Both the position numbers and the translations under genes were made by a program. A model generated the notes under the pieces. The model saw only the letters and a list, made by a program, of their open reading frames with translations, was not told where the DNA came from and did no database searches. Below are positions 15,001 to 25,080 of a DNA stretch of 64,000 bases, piece after piece. The DNA comes from Saturnia japonica. Its lineage: Eukaryota > Arthropoda > Insecta > Lepidoptera > Saturniidae. The DNA lies in NCBI GenBank assembly GCA_033032175.1, contig CM065309.1, positions 9,734,001 through 9,798,000 of the forward strand. The letters run 5' to 3'. Positions within the stretch are counted from its first letter, which is position 1. Each line of letters opens with the position of its first letter.

Positions 15001-17013
15001 AAGTCATAACTGTAGAGATCAATAATAATTGACGGATTTTGGTCTCTGTTTCTGTATCGTCTCCACCCATCATCGGTTCCATAACGAGTGCTTGCTTTTC
15101 AAGCAGTTCTTTTAATACTATACAACAGTTTAAAGGTCACGAGATATTATGAAATAATTTATTTAGCATCATAGTTTTTTTAAATACTATAAGGACTATA
15201 CAACTGCTGGATAGCAAGTACGGTATATCTAGTCTACAAACAACAGCAACCGTCGGTGAGACAGATTACATTGGCAGACGTCGATGTAATGCTGGCCTGC
15301 TGAAATGCCTCCTCGTTTTAAAGGACCATTGATCCTCATTCGTATGTTATTGATCAAAGGAAGGAGGGTACACGGTACATTGGTTGGAATACCATTCCAC
15401 ATCTGCACAGGTAAGAATTTGCGAACTTTGTTCGTTCCGTGATGGGAGCTACCATGTAGCTGGCGCTACGTAGACTATCCACGTAGTTCTATGGTGGAAG
15501 GGACATAATAGAAGAAACAACTCTTCAAAATATTCACCATGATAGCTTCAGATGATAAAAAACGTTTCCTGAAGCATATGTTCTTAAGCGGTTCTAAGTT
15601 CTTACTGATGTCTGTATCTTTCACAATACGAACAGTCCGTAGATGTCACTTGTTCAGGGCAGCGAGGAGGTATTAGCAAAGATGCAAACAACATTCCATG
15701 CACAGCCGAACTTGAGCCTTATAAAATTGTAGTAAGTAGGACCCTACCTACATTCGGTCCAATTATAAGTTTAACTCCGGTGCAAGATAACATTAAACAA
15801 ATACGTCTTAGCAGAAGTCCAGTTACCATTATGCAACCAAGAAATCTTGTGATACTGACAATTTTTTTCATTTAAACTTAGACACATAATTACTAACTGT
15901 TAATGTATTCAATACAGGTTTTAAGTTCATCTCTGTCTTGGCTAATGTCGAAAATAACAGTTCCACAAGTAATCATTTGAGGTAAGCATTCAGGTTTGGG
16001 TACAATTCGGGTAACATTATCAAGACTCTTGATTTTCTGATCGCTTACTGTCCCTGAGAAAAAAAGATAATGAAATACAATAGGCAAAGTGCCTTCCTCC
16101 TTAACTTAAAAATCGCGTGTGAAATTAAAGTTGTTATTCTTTTTAACAAAACTCGTTAATATGAAGATATGAGCGTGTTACTTAATACTTACTTATTTAA
16201 ACACAGGCAAGAGAAGTTACGACTATTCAATTAAAGTTATAATAAATAATGTAATAATCTCTTCCAGCCGTTTTATAGATACTGTTGTCAGATTAATGAT
16301 CGTGATTTATTTAGACAAGGACTGTCGATATTCGCTTCACGATATTTCGCTATCCGTACCTATCGATCGACCATTAATTTAGTGCGGCCATACTACAGGC
16401 CGGTCAGAGTAGGTATAGACGTATAGGTGCTTTATCTGATCGGTCCGTCACCACATAACTACCACGCTTTCGCGGCTGAGCGGCTGACGGTCTTAAGCAC
16501 TCGACCCCAAGCCACGGTGAAGCTGTAAAAGCTGTCGGAGGCTCCAGGGACCTTATAGCTAACAGTATAGTCAGTTCTAAAAAAAAACACCACATGTATA
16601 TTTTCAGGGCAACCATTTTAATAACCGTTTAAGTCTATAGGAAGCAGAGTTTAGCAGACTAATTTTTTTTTAAATCAAAAACTACATACATAACTTTATT
16701 TACTTTTGTATCAATCTCATATTTACCTAATACATACTTATGTATATACATATTTATCAAATGAAATAGTCTTAATGTTACCTATAATCTCGTACAGCTG
16801 TTCAGGAGGTAAAGGTAATGCTACTTCTGCATCTTCTGCTACGATTATTTGTGAGGTTTCTCTCGTAGAAGCTACATTTCTCTCTAAAATCTTTGACACC
16901 TCTTTCAGAATATACTCGCCGTGATATGAGTCTAAGTTGTTGATAAAATAACGCTTATAGGAAAATTTATTTCCTACGTCAGAAGTTGATTTTTCAGATG
17001 ATATTTTCTCCAT
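64..17013 (-). CDS. AK7: Adenylate kinase 7 (AK7), 11 exons, 3' part outside window
   Basis: Exons (minus): 17013-16782, 16053-15898, 15117-14975, 14892-14765, 14520-14368, 5551-5470, 5392-5306, 3160-3002, 2870-2751, 878-691, 155-64. All introns are GT-AG and phases join without a break, giving 513 codons. Residues about 8-300 match the NAD(P)-binding, extended-SDR-like N-terminus of AK7 (RYFINNLDSYHGEY near the start, LLLISTVMTWGSTKPLDP, VMASGVTYGGRED, IPLINVLDLAQ). The kinase part begins at residue 381 with P-loop GPPIVGKTT (385-393), then an acidic stretch in the 878-691 exon, then RGWVLDGFPTS (498-508), the conserved AMP-site strand. AK7 interconverts AMP, ADP and ATP and belongs to the axoneme of cilia and flagella; in an insect, sperm and chordotonal neurons are the expected sites (family knowledge). 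The start ATG at 17013 opens the first exon. The C-terminus, with LID and any Dpy-30 motif, lies left of position 1. Intron 5 is 8.8 kb and full of transposons. Confidence 0.88.
1391..2690 (-). mobile_element. Degenerate non-LTR retrotransposon (LINE), reverse transcriptase remnant
   Basis: Minus-strand reading frames, broken by frameshifts, give a reverse-transcriptase palm (SPILFNIYINDVSF, then LFADDLKF), a thumb-like stretch (LNRLIDWCKMNFMSLNLKKC) and a C-terminal part with RSILQYCSVVWRPHY and IQKKFLYHLMY. This order is typical of jockey/CR1-type LINEs. The poly-T run near 1391-1403 fits the 3' poly-A tail of a minus-strand insertion. It sits in AK7 intron 9 and cannot encode an active enzyme. 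Confidence 0.8.
3420..3720 (-). repeat. Copy of SINE-like repeat family R (diverged)
   Basis: Reverse-complement relative of the repeats at 38472-38799 and 48633-48953: shared blocks include the 'aaaatgcatgtt' segment, the 'tttataatc(t/c)act' segment and the terminal 'aagatcctccc' block. It lies in AK7 intron 7. Ends are not sharp and no target duplication was recognised for this copy. Confidence 0.5.
3978..4990 (+). mobile_element. GC-rich retroposon with hairpin array, poly-A tail and 14-bp target duplication
   Basis: An abrupt GC-rich block in AT-rich intron 7 of AK7. It ends in a pure A run (4972-4990) and is bounded by identical 14-bp copies of GATGCGGTGATAGC (3964-3977 and 4991-5004), the signature of target-primed retroposition on the plus strand. 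Positions about 4150-4710 contain roughly twelve short units, each with a small hairpin (for example GGTGG-agtaaa-CCACC) followed by an A-rich tract. No reverse transcriptase or clear coding region is visible, so it is non-autonomous or a LINE end. The family is not recognised. Confidence 0.8.
5644..5882 (-). mobile_element. Small MITE, copy 1 (AGTGG...GATCC ends)
   Basis: The left end AGTGGTATAAACTGATCCCC and the right end, read from the other strand (AGCAAAATAAAATGATTCC), correspond to the right and left ends of the element at 13831-14129. The two are therefore inverted copies of one short non-coding family, both within AK7 intron 5. The superfamily is unassigned because I could not fix the target duplication. 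Confidence 0.5.
6087..6782 (+). mobile_element. LINE 5' portion: endonuclease remnant, interrupted by hAT copy A
   Basis: Plus-strand frames give pieces of an APE-type endonuclease (GSGGVAIYLK, YEFLYLEIDL, VLDLMITSETNLL, SHHDFILASLKI) and the linker toward the reverse transcriptase (SASWIS). The reading frame resumes at 10669 after the hAT insertion. The first 65 bases resemble the body of common lepidopteran SINEs (compare 43290-43355), so the 5' boundary may be a mosaic. Several stops and frameshifts make it inactive. Confidence 0.7.
6783..10668 (+). mobile_element. hAT transposon copy A (left terminal about 68 bp missing)
   Basis: Aligns along its length with the intact-ended copy at 20215-24188, in opposite orientation. 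The right end is the inverted repeat CCTATGCTAGCTACGCCACTG. The left end begins at AGGGGTGACACCC, so it lacks the GC-rich terminus of copy B. The right flank GTTCAAAT resembles TTTCAAAT at 6766-6773, a possible decayed 8-bp duplication. It is nested inside the LINE at 6087-12560, itself in AK7 intron 5. Confidence 0.85.
8031..10512 (+). pseudogene. hAT transposase (TTF zinc finger, DUF4371-like, hAT dimerisation), inactivated
   Basis: Order of parts: an acidic N-terminus (from 8031); a TTF-type zinc-finger region spread over two frames (RSWMVFSPISN-YLYCFCCRLF); a 465-codon open frame 8677-10074 with the hAT catalytic core (FGITFDNTPDVSHVD, MMCRSQGYDNAAVMSG, FIGCIDHSINLCG, RLSTTRWSAHY); then the C-terminal dimerisation motif CERSFSKLKLI near 10350. 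Breaks against copy B: frameshifts before 8677, a stop at 10072-10074 where copy B reads on, and a stop after KLKLI at 10375. The 465-codon part is the longest intact hAT frame in the window. DNA cut-and-paste function is inferred from family membership. Confidence 0.85.
10669..12560 (+). mobile_element. LINE 3' portion: reverse transcriptase remnant
   Basis: Continuation of the LINE split by hAT copy A. In order: the pre-RT linker (FNENWALYKTLRN, RRYIYKK), RT blocks VLINFSNAFSAVDHD, GVPQGG and YADDLQLYL (near 11674), and a C-terminal block KSFAVTAARLWNSLL (about 12390-12430), typical of jockey/CR1 elements. Frameshifts and stops are frequent. It is in AK7 intron 5 but on the opposite strand. 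Confidence 0.75.
12846..13085 (+). mobile_element. Helitron-like non-autonomous element, family H1, 3' truncated
   Basis: Begins TCTATACTAATATTATAAAG directly after an A and matches, in reverse, the complete copy at 19609-19862 (shared GAGCACGCTAATCTCAGG-like and GCTATAGGCTATAT blocks). The CTAG 3' end is not present; similarity fades near 13085. Confidence 0.6.
13831..14129 (+). mobile_element. Small MITE, copy 2 (AGTGG...GATCC ends)
   Basis: Left end AGTGGGAGTAAAATGATCCC and right end, on the other strand, AGTGGTATAAAACGATCCCT form imperfect terminal inverted repeats about 300 bp apart. No coding capacity. It is the inverted partner of 5644-5882, in the same AK7 intron. Confidence 0.5.
15180..15850 (-). 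repeat. LINE-derived repeat fragment in AK7 intron 2
   Basis: The minus strand reads HHGTNKVRKFLPVQMWNGIP over about 15360-15450, followed by GGISAGQHYIDVCQCNLSHR. A 'W-N-x-I/L-P' block near the end is usual for the C-terminus of LINE open reading frames. No polymerase motif is visible. Family unassigned. Confidence 0.4.
16425..16590 (+). mobile_element. Jockey-type LINE 3' tail, 5' truncated
   Basis: Matches the reverse complement of the 3' UTR of the LINE at 35481-36596 (shared CGGTGAAGCTGTAAAAGC and CTAACAGTATAGTCAGTTCT) and ends in an A run at about 16579-16588. It lies in AK7 intron 1, in plus orientation. Confidence 0.65.
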
Positions 17014-17748
17014 AATTGTGAGATTTTAATTTCTGAATGTTATATTTGACGTTTCAAAAAAGTTCACTATAACATTTAGTTAGGTAGGTATGTCACAGTA
17101 AAAATTAAGTATCCACTACAGAGGCAGACTGTGGAATTAAAAAGGTATTTTCGATCCGTGGCTTTTTTTTAAGTGAAAACTTCTTTTGCATCGTTGTGAT
17201 TTGAAAGTCGATGAAACGAAAAAGCGAAAACGACAGTAAAAAGAGACAGACACATAAATTCATAAGATTTAATGTGGGAAAAATGAGATAGGAAAGTTTT
17301 AGACAATGGTAAAATGGTACAAAAGAGGTTTGTTGCCACGCAATGAATTTTATTACCTCACCAAAAAGGTACGAAATTAAAACTTTTTAGACAACACTTA
17401 TGGCATTCTGTTACTGATTGATATTGTGTTAGGTTACCACGAATATTTCAAATGTGTATTGATTGAAAATGATACTGTGAATAATGTTTGTGAGTACTTT
17501 TATGTACATTTTCATTAACTTTAAATTAGTGTGTATTTAATCATTTTCTGAATTAAGAAAAAACATAGATGTGAATGTTTCACTTCTACCACGTGTGAAT
17601 TGCACATATAATTTTTTTATTATTACTATCATTTTTTTAATGTATTTCAATATTAAAAATGTGGAGGTGAATTACTTTTCTAAAGCCATCGTCGAAATAA
17701 AATTGCAAATTATATTTGAAACTAAAGAGGATGACATCTATAAGTATA
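17014..17748. other. AK7 upstream region, no gene seen
   Basis: Unique-looking AT-rich DNA immediately 5' of the AK7 start codon; the AK7 promoter and 5' UTR should lie here, but no TATA box or initiator can be singled out. Short open frames (for example 17571-17777) show no family features. Confidence 0.4.
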
Positions 17749-18578
17749 CTAGCGACTCGCTCCAGCTTCGCAGCTAGAATTGAAAAAAGTGGTGTTTATC
17801 GGGGTTTTCTATGAAATTCTCAGTAGCAGCTTGGAGTTTGTCTTTAAGCCCGATTAATGGCGATAGGCTCGCCTCCCATTACATGGGACTTAAAATATAA
17901 CCGGCGAACTGTGGGTGTACATTAGTATACTCCTGCCTAATCATTCGGTGATACAGGCGTGATGGTATGTTAACTTATTATTGTTTACCAACCGCGCCAG
18001 TTTTTCTGAGGGATTACTTTGGTCACGCGTAATTTAGAATTTGTGATATCTTTTACGGTATTCATTTAAATAGAAAACTTTAAAGGATAACTTTAGTCTA
18101 CATTAAATGCCCAAGTTAACTAACAAATTTACCTGGATAAAGATTAGTAGTGAATCGGAGAAAATAGTTTCGCATATAACGTAATATTTTAAATTATTAT
18201 GTTGAAGATAAAAATGGTTACTGTGAGTCAACCTTAGGAAATAAACATTTGCCATCGCAGACTTTTCTCTAGGCTTTTTGAAGAACTACAATTCTTTAGA
18301 ACTTTATTTTGATGTATCCCATAAGGTTTACCTAGCGTAAGCCATGTAAGCGCCCTAAAATCATTTTTTGACGAATTGATTACAAATAATTGAACTTTTT
18401 CTACTATACAAAAACTTAATTGAAATGTTTTGTACTTATATATAATAGTATAAACCTTTCGTAGAGAATTTTCTAAATGTTAGTAAAACCACGTTAAAAT
18501 CCGTTGCGTAGTTTAAAAGATCAAAGCGTAGATAGGGGCAGACAGCGGGAAGTGACTTCATTTTATACTATGTATAGA
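17749..18578 (-). mobile_element. Helitron-like element, family H3, with internal repeat
   Basis: Read on the minus strand it starts TCTATACATAGTATAAAATG after an A (complement of 18579) and ends in CTAG followed by T (complement of 17748), the A^T insertion pattern of Helitrons. Positions about 17855-17960 carry another lepidopteran repeat motif (taatggcgataggctcgc). Confidence 0.6.
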
Positions 18579-18579
18579 T

Positions 18580-18815
18580 TGGTGGCATATTGCGTGCTAT
18601 AGTTTAATTATTGTGCATACGTGAAGTGGATTATAAATAAAGACTGAAAACATGCATTTTGAGAAGTCACAAAAACTTCATGTATAGTTCTAGAAATGGA
18701 CCACCATTTTGATAAGCTCCACTTTGAATATTAGAAAACACTACGAAGGCTTAAAACATTGACACTGGCAAGAGCTTTTTGCGGCGCCAAAACAAAAAGA
18801 AGATGAAAATAAAAT
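18580..18815 (+). repeat. SINE-like family R, variant 3' half
   Basis: The first half matches family R (GTGCATACGTGAAGTGGATT, also in 38472-38799 and 48633-48953). The second half (cgaaggcttaaaacattg...aaaagaag) instead matches 57310-57410. A purine-rich tail follows. It abuts the Helitron-like element at 18578. Confidence 0.5.
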
Positions 18816-19140
18816 AGATAGCACATAGCTAGACTTCCCGTATTAGTAAAGCTCTAAACCGGAACAGGAGTCTGAGCAGCCATGGATCTGGAGTTTAAGT
18901 TTGCAGAAAGTGATGGAATTAAGTTTATCGAAGATTCAACATCGAATACGTTCTAATAAATATAATTTTCTATCATAATTAAAAAATATATTTAGTTTTG
19001 GGGAAGGGGGTATCATGACCACTATGACAAATATCAAAACTTGTACAACAAGTATAAACAATCCTGGTCAGGACCAATGTTGAGAAGCGGGAGATATTGT
19101 AAGCCTAGACATAACACAACTATGACGCTAGCGAAGCCGC

Positions 19141-19365
19141 GGGTTAGAACTTGTATTTATATAAAACAAGGTCTTGCGATCGTGGTAATATTATAAATGT
19201 GATAGTTTGTATGTTTTTGGATGTTTCTTACTCAATCGCGCAAAAAGCGGCTGAACGGATTTGGATGAAATTGGCACATATAAGTCGTTTATAAAACGGA
19301 TTAACACATGGGATAATTTTAATCCTAGTAAAGAGCCAATTCTGAAGTCACGGGCAGAAGGTAGT
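19141..19365 (+). repeat. Interspersed repeat, unclassified
   Basis: Contains the 'tattataaatgtgatagtttgtatg' and 'ggctgaacggatttggatgaaattggc' blocks, which I recall as common in arthropod repeat consensus sequences. No coding potential and no clear ends. Confidence 0.35.
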
Positions 19366-19608
19366 AATTATTAAATAATGATGATACATAGCAACCGTCC
19401 TGAGTCAAGCCATACCTACCACAAAGCAGAGTACATATTTTGTAGATAGGAGAAATATCGATTACATCGACGATTGCCTTCAACTATGTGCGTAGGTACT
19501 CTGTGTCCCCGTCCCCCCCCCTCCGACTGAATGCCACATGGCCAACTTGTTTACATGATTTCCTCTCCATTCTGTAGTTTATAATAAAATTTATCTACAT
19601 ATATTTTA

Positions 19609-19862
19609 CTAGCTGACCCGCGCATCTTCGTCTGTGTCACATAATGGAAGCTCTCAAAAGGAATATATTTTCTCCATTTTTGCGCCATTTTTCATTAATG
19701 CTCCGCTGCTATTGGTCATATCGTGATGCTATATAGCCTATAGCTTTCCTCGATAAATGAGCTAACCAACACTAAATTATTTTTTTTCCATTCGAACCAG
19801 TAGTTCTTAAGATTAGTGTGTTCAACTAAATAAACTCTTCAGCTTTATAATATTAGTATAGA
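19609..19862 (-). mobile_element. Helitron-like non-autonomous element, family H1, complete
   Basis: On the minus strand: A^TCTATACTAATATTATAAAG at the 5' end and ...CGCGGGTCAGCTAG^T at the 3' end, 254 bp. Both termini fit Helitron rules (5' TC, 3' CTAG, inserted between A and T). Confidence 0.7.
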
Positions 19863-20214
19863 TTATATTATTATCTGTTCCAAAATGTTGTGTCGACTAA
19901 GGTAATATAGGTAATTTTGTACCAAACTTTAAGTTAATTACCTACATTTACTATTTTAATTTCTCTTTTCTTCCTTCCACAATAGAAAGAACCACAAGCG
20001 CCTGGTTCCAGAGCCAAAGCTTTATGGTAACCTCGAACTTGGCACGAACCGAAAAAACCGCTGTCATATCTTCGCTGTACTGTAAAGCTGAGGAACCCTC
20101 TCCCGGCCAGTGTCCTCTTTTTTCTAGGGTATAGTGTTCTTCAAACATAATGTGAAGGGACATTAACAGCGAAAACGGATTATACAACACCGTTGTTTTT
20201 GGATTGCATTACGC

Positions 20215-23200
20215 CAGTGGCGTAGCTAGCATAGGTGGCACCCGGGCGGATTTTATAGGTGTCACCCCAAAACTCAATCGAAACTGTTAAAATAAAAAAA
20301 GTTATAATCATTTACGTTTTATTAAAATACGAGTACCTATTACAATTATTTGAATATTATGTGAAACAAATTACTTTGTTAAAAATTAAAATTTCTTCCT
20401 TTTCTAGCTTTGACACTAGCGAACTCCGAAATCACGTCTTCAAAATTTATATTTTGTGTTGCTTCATGTTCTATCGTTAAAATACCAAGATTGTTTAATC
20501 TGGTTTCAGTCATTGTGGACCGCAAGTAATTTTTAATTAATTTTAATTTGCTGAAACTTCTCTCACATGAAGCAACTGATGCACATATTGTTATAAATAA
20601 CTTTAGTGCGACCGTTAGATTCGGAAGAGATTCTGTAAAATCCCATTCCACAATAAATTTCAAAAAGTCCAGTGTCACCCAATTAGAGACAGTAATATAA
20701 GCCGCTTTTAAATGTCTTCTCAATCTTGGTATTTCTAAAAGGAGTTCTGTTTCTGATACTTCATCGTAAAGGTTAGTAAATTTTGATATAGCAAACTTTA
20801 ACTGTTCAGTGTTTGCCGAAAGCATGGTCTTTGACTGCACAACCTCAAACAATGAAGCTACGTCTTTAATGGACTTTACTCTTGTTTCGAGTTCAATATT
20901 GAATCTGTCAAGACATTCTAACATGTCCTTTTGAAGTTCCGTTCTAAGTGTAAGTCCAGCATCGGTGGACGATGCTAACTCACCGGGTATGCGTTTCTTG
21001 CGACGAATTCGTCGTTCCATTGAAATGTTGTATTTTTCCGATTTTTATACAGCAAAATCTATTGCCTCTTCTGCTATATGCAACCGTTTTTCTCCAATGA
21101 ATAGACGAAGTGCTTCTAGTTTTATGATTATTTCATCAAAACATAAACCTTTACTTTGTAATGCAATCTGAGCATTGTTCACTTCCCTTGGCACATCATT
21201 CCAAAATAAAAGAAAACAAAGACATGAGAAATTGCTAAATTTACGTTTCGGTCACATAGTTCCTCAATTGTAGATATTATCCCATCAAAATTTTCAGCCA
21301 ATACTTTTACTGCACCATAATGAGCACTCCAGCGCGTTGTCGAAAGTCTTTTAACAGATGCTTTGCTGTGATTGAGGAGCACTTCCCAACGGCTTGTGGA
21401 AGTTGAAAAAAAGTTAAATATTGTTTCCACTGCTCCGAAAAATGTAACACAAGTCACATTTTGTGCGAACGAATGTTGGCCGCATAAATTAATTGAATAA
21501 TCTATACAACCAATAAAAATTGCTTTATTGTTTTTTTCTTTTATAATAGCTTGCACTCCTCCGTGTATACCACTCATAACTGCAGCATTATCATAACCTT
21601 GAGAACGACACATCATAATATCTAAGCCATCGTTTTCAAGCTTTTTTAGTATTTCAGCGCTTAAATCAGCTGCTTTTTTTCCATGTAATCTATTATTAAT
21701 TTTTACATAACGAATCACTTCAGACATTTGATCGACATGTGAAACGTCAGGTGTGATATCAAACATGATTCCGAAATATTTGACCGATTTAATTTCGTTG
21801 ACAAGCTGACATTTTACATGATTAGCTAAAACATTTATGAACTCATTTTATGTTTCTGGCGATAAATATGTTACTTTAGGTGATTTTTCCTGCTCCAAAT
21901 ATAGTATATGTTCTTTGAGTACTGCATCATACTTTGACAGCAGTTTAACTAGTTCTAAGAAATTACCTTTATTAGACGACGCTTGGGTTTCATCATGTCC
22001 ACGAAATGCTAGGTTTTGTTTAGCTAAAAACAATGTTATATCTAATAATCTAGACAAAGATTTTTCCAGTTCTGTTTTTCCGTATTCATTAATTGCAAGA
22101 TTGCATCATCTATTGTGGTGTGAGATTTTAATCTAATTTCCAAAGTTTTCCACTTTTCGAAATTTTCTAAATGTTCACATGAAGTTTCATGGTCCAATAC
22201 TTTAGGATTTAGTTTCCACCACTTCTGAAATCCAGTTATAAATGGTGTTTGTATGTTACTAACAGCAAATAAACGACATCAAAAACAGTACAGGTTATTT
22301 GATATAGGAGAAAATACCATCCATGATCGTAGAATTTTTTCACCACTAGGCATCTGTTTATAAAACCATTCCTGTGAAAGATGACGAGAATCACCTTTAA
22401 TCTTTGAACCATGATGAGATACAGTAGGAAACGGTCCTTCTTTGTTCTGGAAATGTTCACTGCCCTTTTTTATTATGTCAATGCGAACATTATCAGGTAC
22501 CGGTAAACTCCAACGTGAAACATTTCTCAAGTGTTGAACTGATTCTTCGAAGCTAATGCTATCTCCGAAAGTAGCATTAACGGCGTCATTTTCATTATTT
22601 ATTTTGATTCCGTCAAGGTCCTGGGTCGCCTTCATTGATTCTGTATTGTCGCTGTTGCTATCTAAATGTGATTCTCCAAGATGTGAATCATAACTTTCGT
22701 CAGCAGGAGACTCGGGTACTTTTACTTGAACTTTGGCCGCTATCTGCTTTTGTGACATATTTGAAAAGAGAACCGGACATGCTCTGAATTTCATCCATTT
22801 TAGCCTTTTCGGCTTTTCTCTGTTGAAACCCGCTTTCTCTTTTCGAATTATGAATTCCCCGAGGCACATTACGTTCTGGGTATTCTAAAAAATATTTCTA
22901 GTTAGTAAGTGATACGTTGATTTTATAAACTAATTATAACAGTAAATAAACACCTACACGTTACGTAACTAGCTTTGTGAAATATATTTTTATATAAATT
23001 AACAATCCTGCGTCTGGGTGTAAATATGTATTTAAGTATTATTAGAAAAATACTAGTTAAATACACCACCGTTGATTGTGATATCCGAGCCACAAGTGCT
23101 CGAGCTACTCATCTCGGAGCCAAATCAATGTACGCGAAGTTGTATGATATGATTATGATTACTTTCAATCAAAAATCTAAACTTAATATATTCCGTTTTT

Positions 23201-24188
23201 GTAAACAAATCCCATTGCTATCAGATCGGAAAATAATAAGTAAGTAAATAATAAATAAGTATATTATTTACAATGAAACATTATTACCTAAAGTAATATC
23301 GTAAAACGTGTAGAAATATAAATAAAATCTTTTTACGCCAGCAAAGCCTTTAAAACCTATTTTAATAAATAAATACCTTTAGTAGACTTATGTAGTAATA
23401 CTTGCCCAGGCTAAACAAAAAAATATTACTGCAATCCGTCTAAAATAACTTCTGTAGGTACCTTTTTATCATTTAGGATGGCTCAATAATATAATTTTAA
23501 AATACACAGTAATTAAAAGAGAATAAAATAATTGAAGGGTTTTTCAAAATAATCTAAGATACTGCTATTAGATACTAAATGAATTAAAAATTAAAGTATA
23601 AGTATAAGTATAAGTATAAGTAAGAAAGTATAAGTAAATGAAAGTATTACCTGTAATAACAAAAATTTTTCACTTACCTTGTTTATTTTCTTCAAGAATC
23701 GACTATATTAAAAAGGTTTTTGTACAAAAATTGTTGTTTATAATATCTAATAATTAACAAACACTTTGCACTAGACGTTTACACGTTCACGTAAGAGAAT
23801 ATTGAAATGAATGCGGTCGGAAACAAAAGAAATGGCCCAATCCACAATACAAGTGACGAGCGCTATATCGAGGGAATCCCCTGACAAGCACTGGTTATGC
23901 GCGAGCGGGTTATTAAATTTTGGGGGAATCCCAGATCGAATGACAGTGTGTACATTGTTTTTTTCTTCTAAATATCAATTTATTATGCTCGTGGTACCAT
24001 ACCATAGTTACCTAGATAATTTTATTAGTGGTGGTTATCCTCTCTGCCATAGATTTACGATTTTTTATAGGTAGAAAGAACTACAACTGATGGTCACAGT
24101 CGGACTCGGGTGTCACCCCTAAACGGGTGAAACCCGGGGCGGGCCGCCCCCACGCCACCCCCCCCCCCCCCCCTTAGCTACGCTACTG
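20215..24188 (-). mobile_element. hAT transposon copy B, complete ends
   Basis: Bounded by the perfect 8-bp target duplication CATTACGC (20207-20214 and 24189-24196). Terminal inverted repeats: CAGTGGCGTAGCTAG at 20215 and, read inward from the other side, CAGTAGCGTAGCTAA ending at 24188. The 24120-24180 end carries a long C tract and a GC-rich stretch that copy A has lost. Total 3974 bp, within the usual range for autonomous hATs. A short (gtataa)n array near 23600 is an expansion absent from copy A. Confidence 0.93.
20379..22869 (-). pseudogene. hAT transposase of copy B, inactivated
   Basis: Same protein as in copy A, split into frames: the N-terminus and TTF zinc finger at 22869-22279 (QEWFYKQMPSGEKILRSWMV), the core at 21766-21179, and an intact C-terminus at 21020-20379 ending in the dimerisation region CERSFSKLKLIKNYLRS. 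Compared with copy A it lacks several internal segments (for example the stretch after YVKINNR, and the bases before FLFLCFL) and has a stop near 21044. A composite of the two copies would cover the family's whole length, but neither alone is functional. Confidence 0.85.
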
Positions 24189-24548
24189 CATTACGCCATA
24201 GATGTAGTGTAGTATATATTATATTAAATCTATGCATTAAGCTTACCATCAAGTACAGTGCCATCTCTAGCATCGATAATCTGTAGGCCATGTAGCGCCC
24301 GGTTATAACCAGTACCTTGGCACACCCGCACACCCCATCTTTGTTGGAAATGCCGATCATCCTGCGGCGCACCCCAGGGCCTGACGCCCAACTGGACTAC
24401 ACTCATTGCACCTTAGGTTTAGACGGCCCTGATTGTATTTCTTGCTTTAAAGTATGTACATATATTTTAAAATATGTTATGTAGGTTTTAAAAAATTAAA
24501 TGTTTTTAAAAATTACTTCAGATAAAAACAAAACACATATCACATTTA

Positions 24549-25080
24549 TCTATACAATTAATAAAATTGGAGTGTCTATTTGTTATGTCAATATAACAGT
24601 TTTTTACTAAATGCATATTAAAGTATATACGATACTTATAAAAAATACCAATTTTTAAACTTTTTGTCTGTCTGTTTGTTGCGGGTAAACTCCGAAAAGG
24701 TCGGACCAGTTTTGACGAGACTTTCCCTAGCAGATAGCTGCTGTTTTAAGAAGTAACTTAGACTAATTTTATTTTAGAAAAAGAAATAGGGTTCTGTGCA
24801 AATAAAAAAAAATGGTCATGGTGAATCATTTCGGACTCTTAAATGGTTTACGTCGAATAAGCCACAAGAGATATTATTATATCAAATTAATGTACTAGAT
24901 ACTCCACATAATAGTAGATATTAAAAAGTGCTACAAAAAGTCAGCGAGTGTATGTCTATCTTCTAAGGTATCACCCACAATAAGCATATAACCGGGAGCG
25001 GAGGTAGCACTAATTGCGCGTGTGTGTGCCCGATCGATGGCATTCTATAGTCCACGCGAGCGAAGTCGCGGCACAGCTAG
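24549..25080 (+). mobile_element. Helitron-like element, family H2, complete
   Basis: Starts TCTATACAATTAATAAAATT after A24548 and ends CGCGGCACAGCTAG before T25081, 532 bp. Related copies: 38923-39400 (reverse), 43985-44490 and 45759-46135 (both 3' truncated). No RepHel protein is present, so it is non-autonomous. Confidence 0.72.

Noticed and set aside
17571..17777. 68-codon frame upstream of AK7
   Set aside because: Hydrophobic AT-rich translation with no family features; its 3' end runs into the Helitron-like element at 17749.
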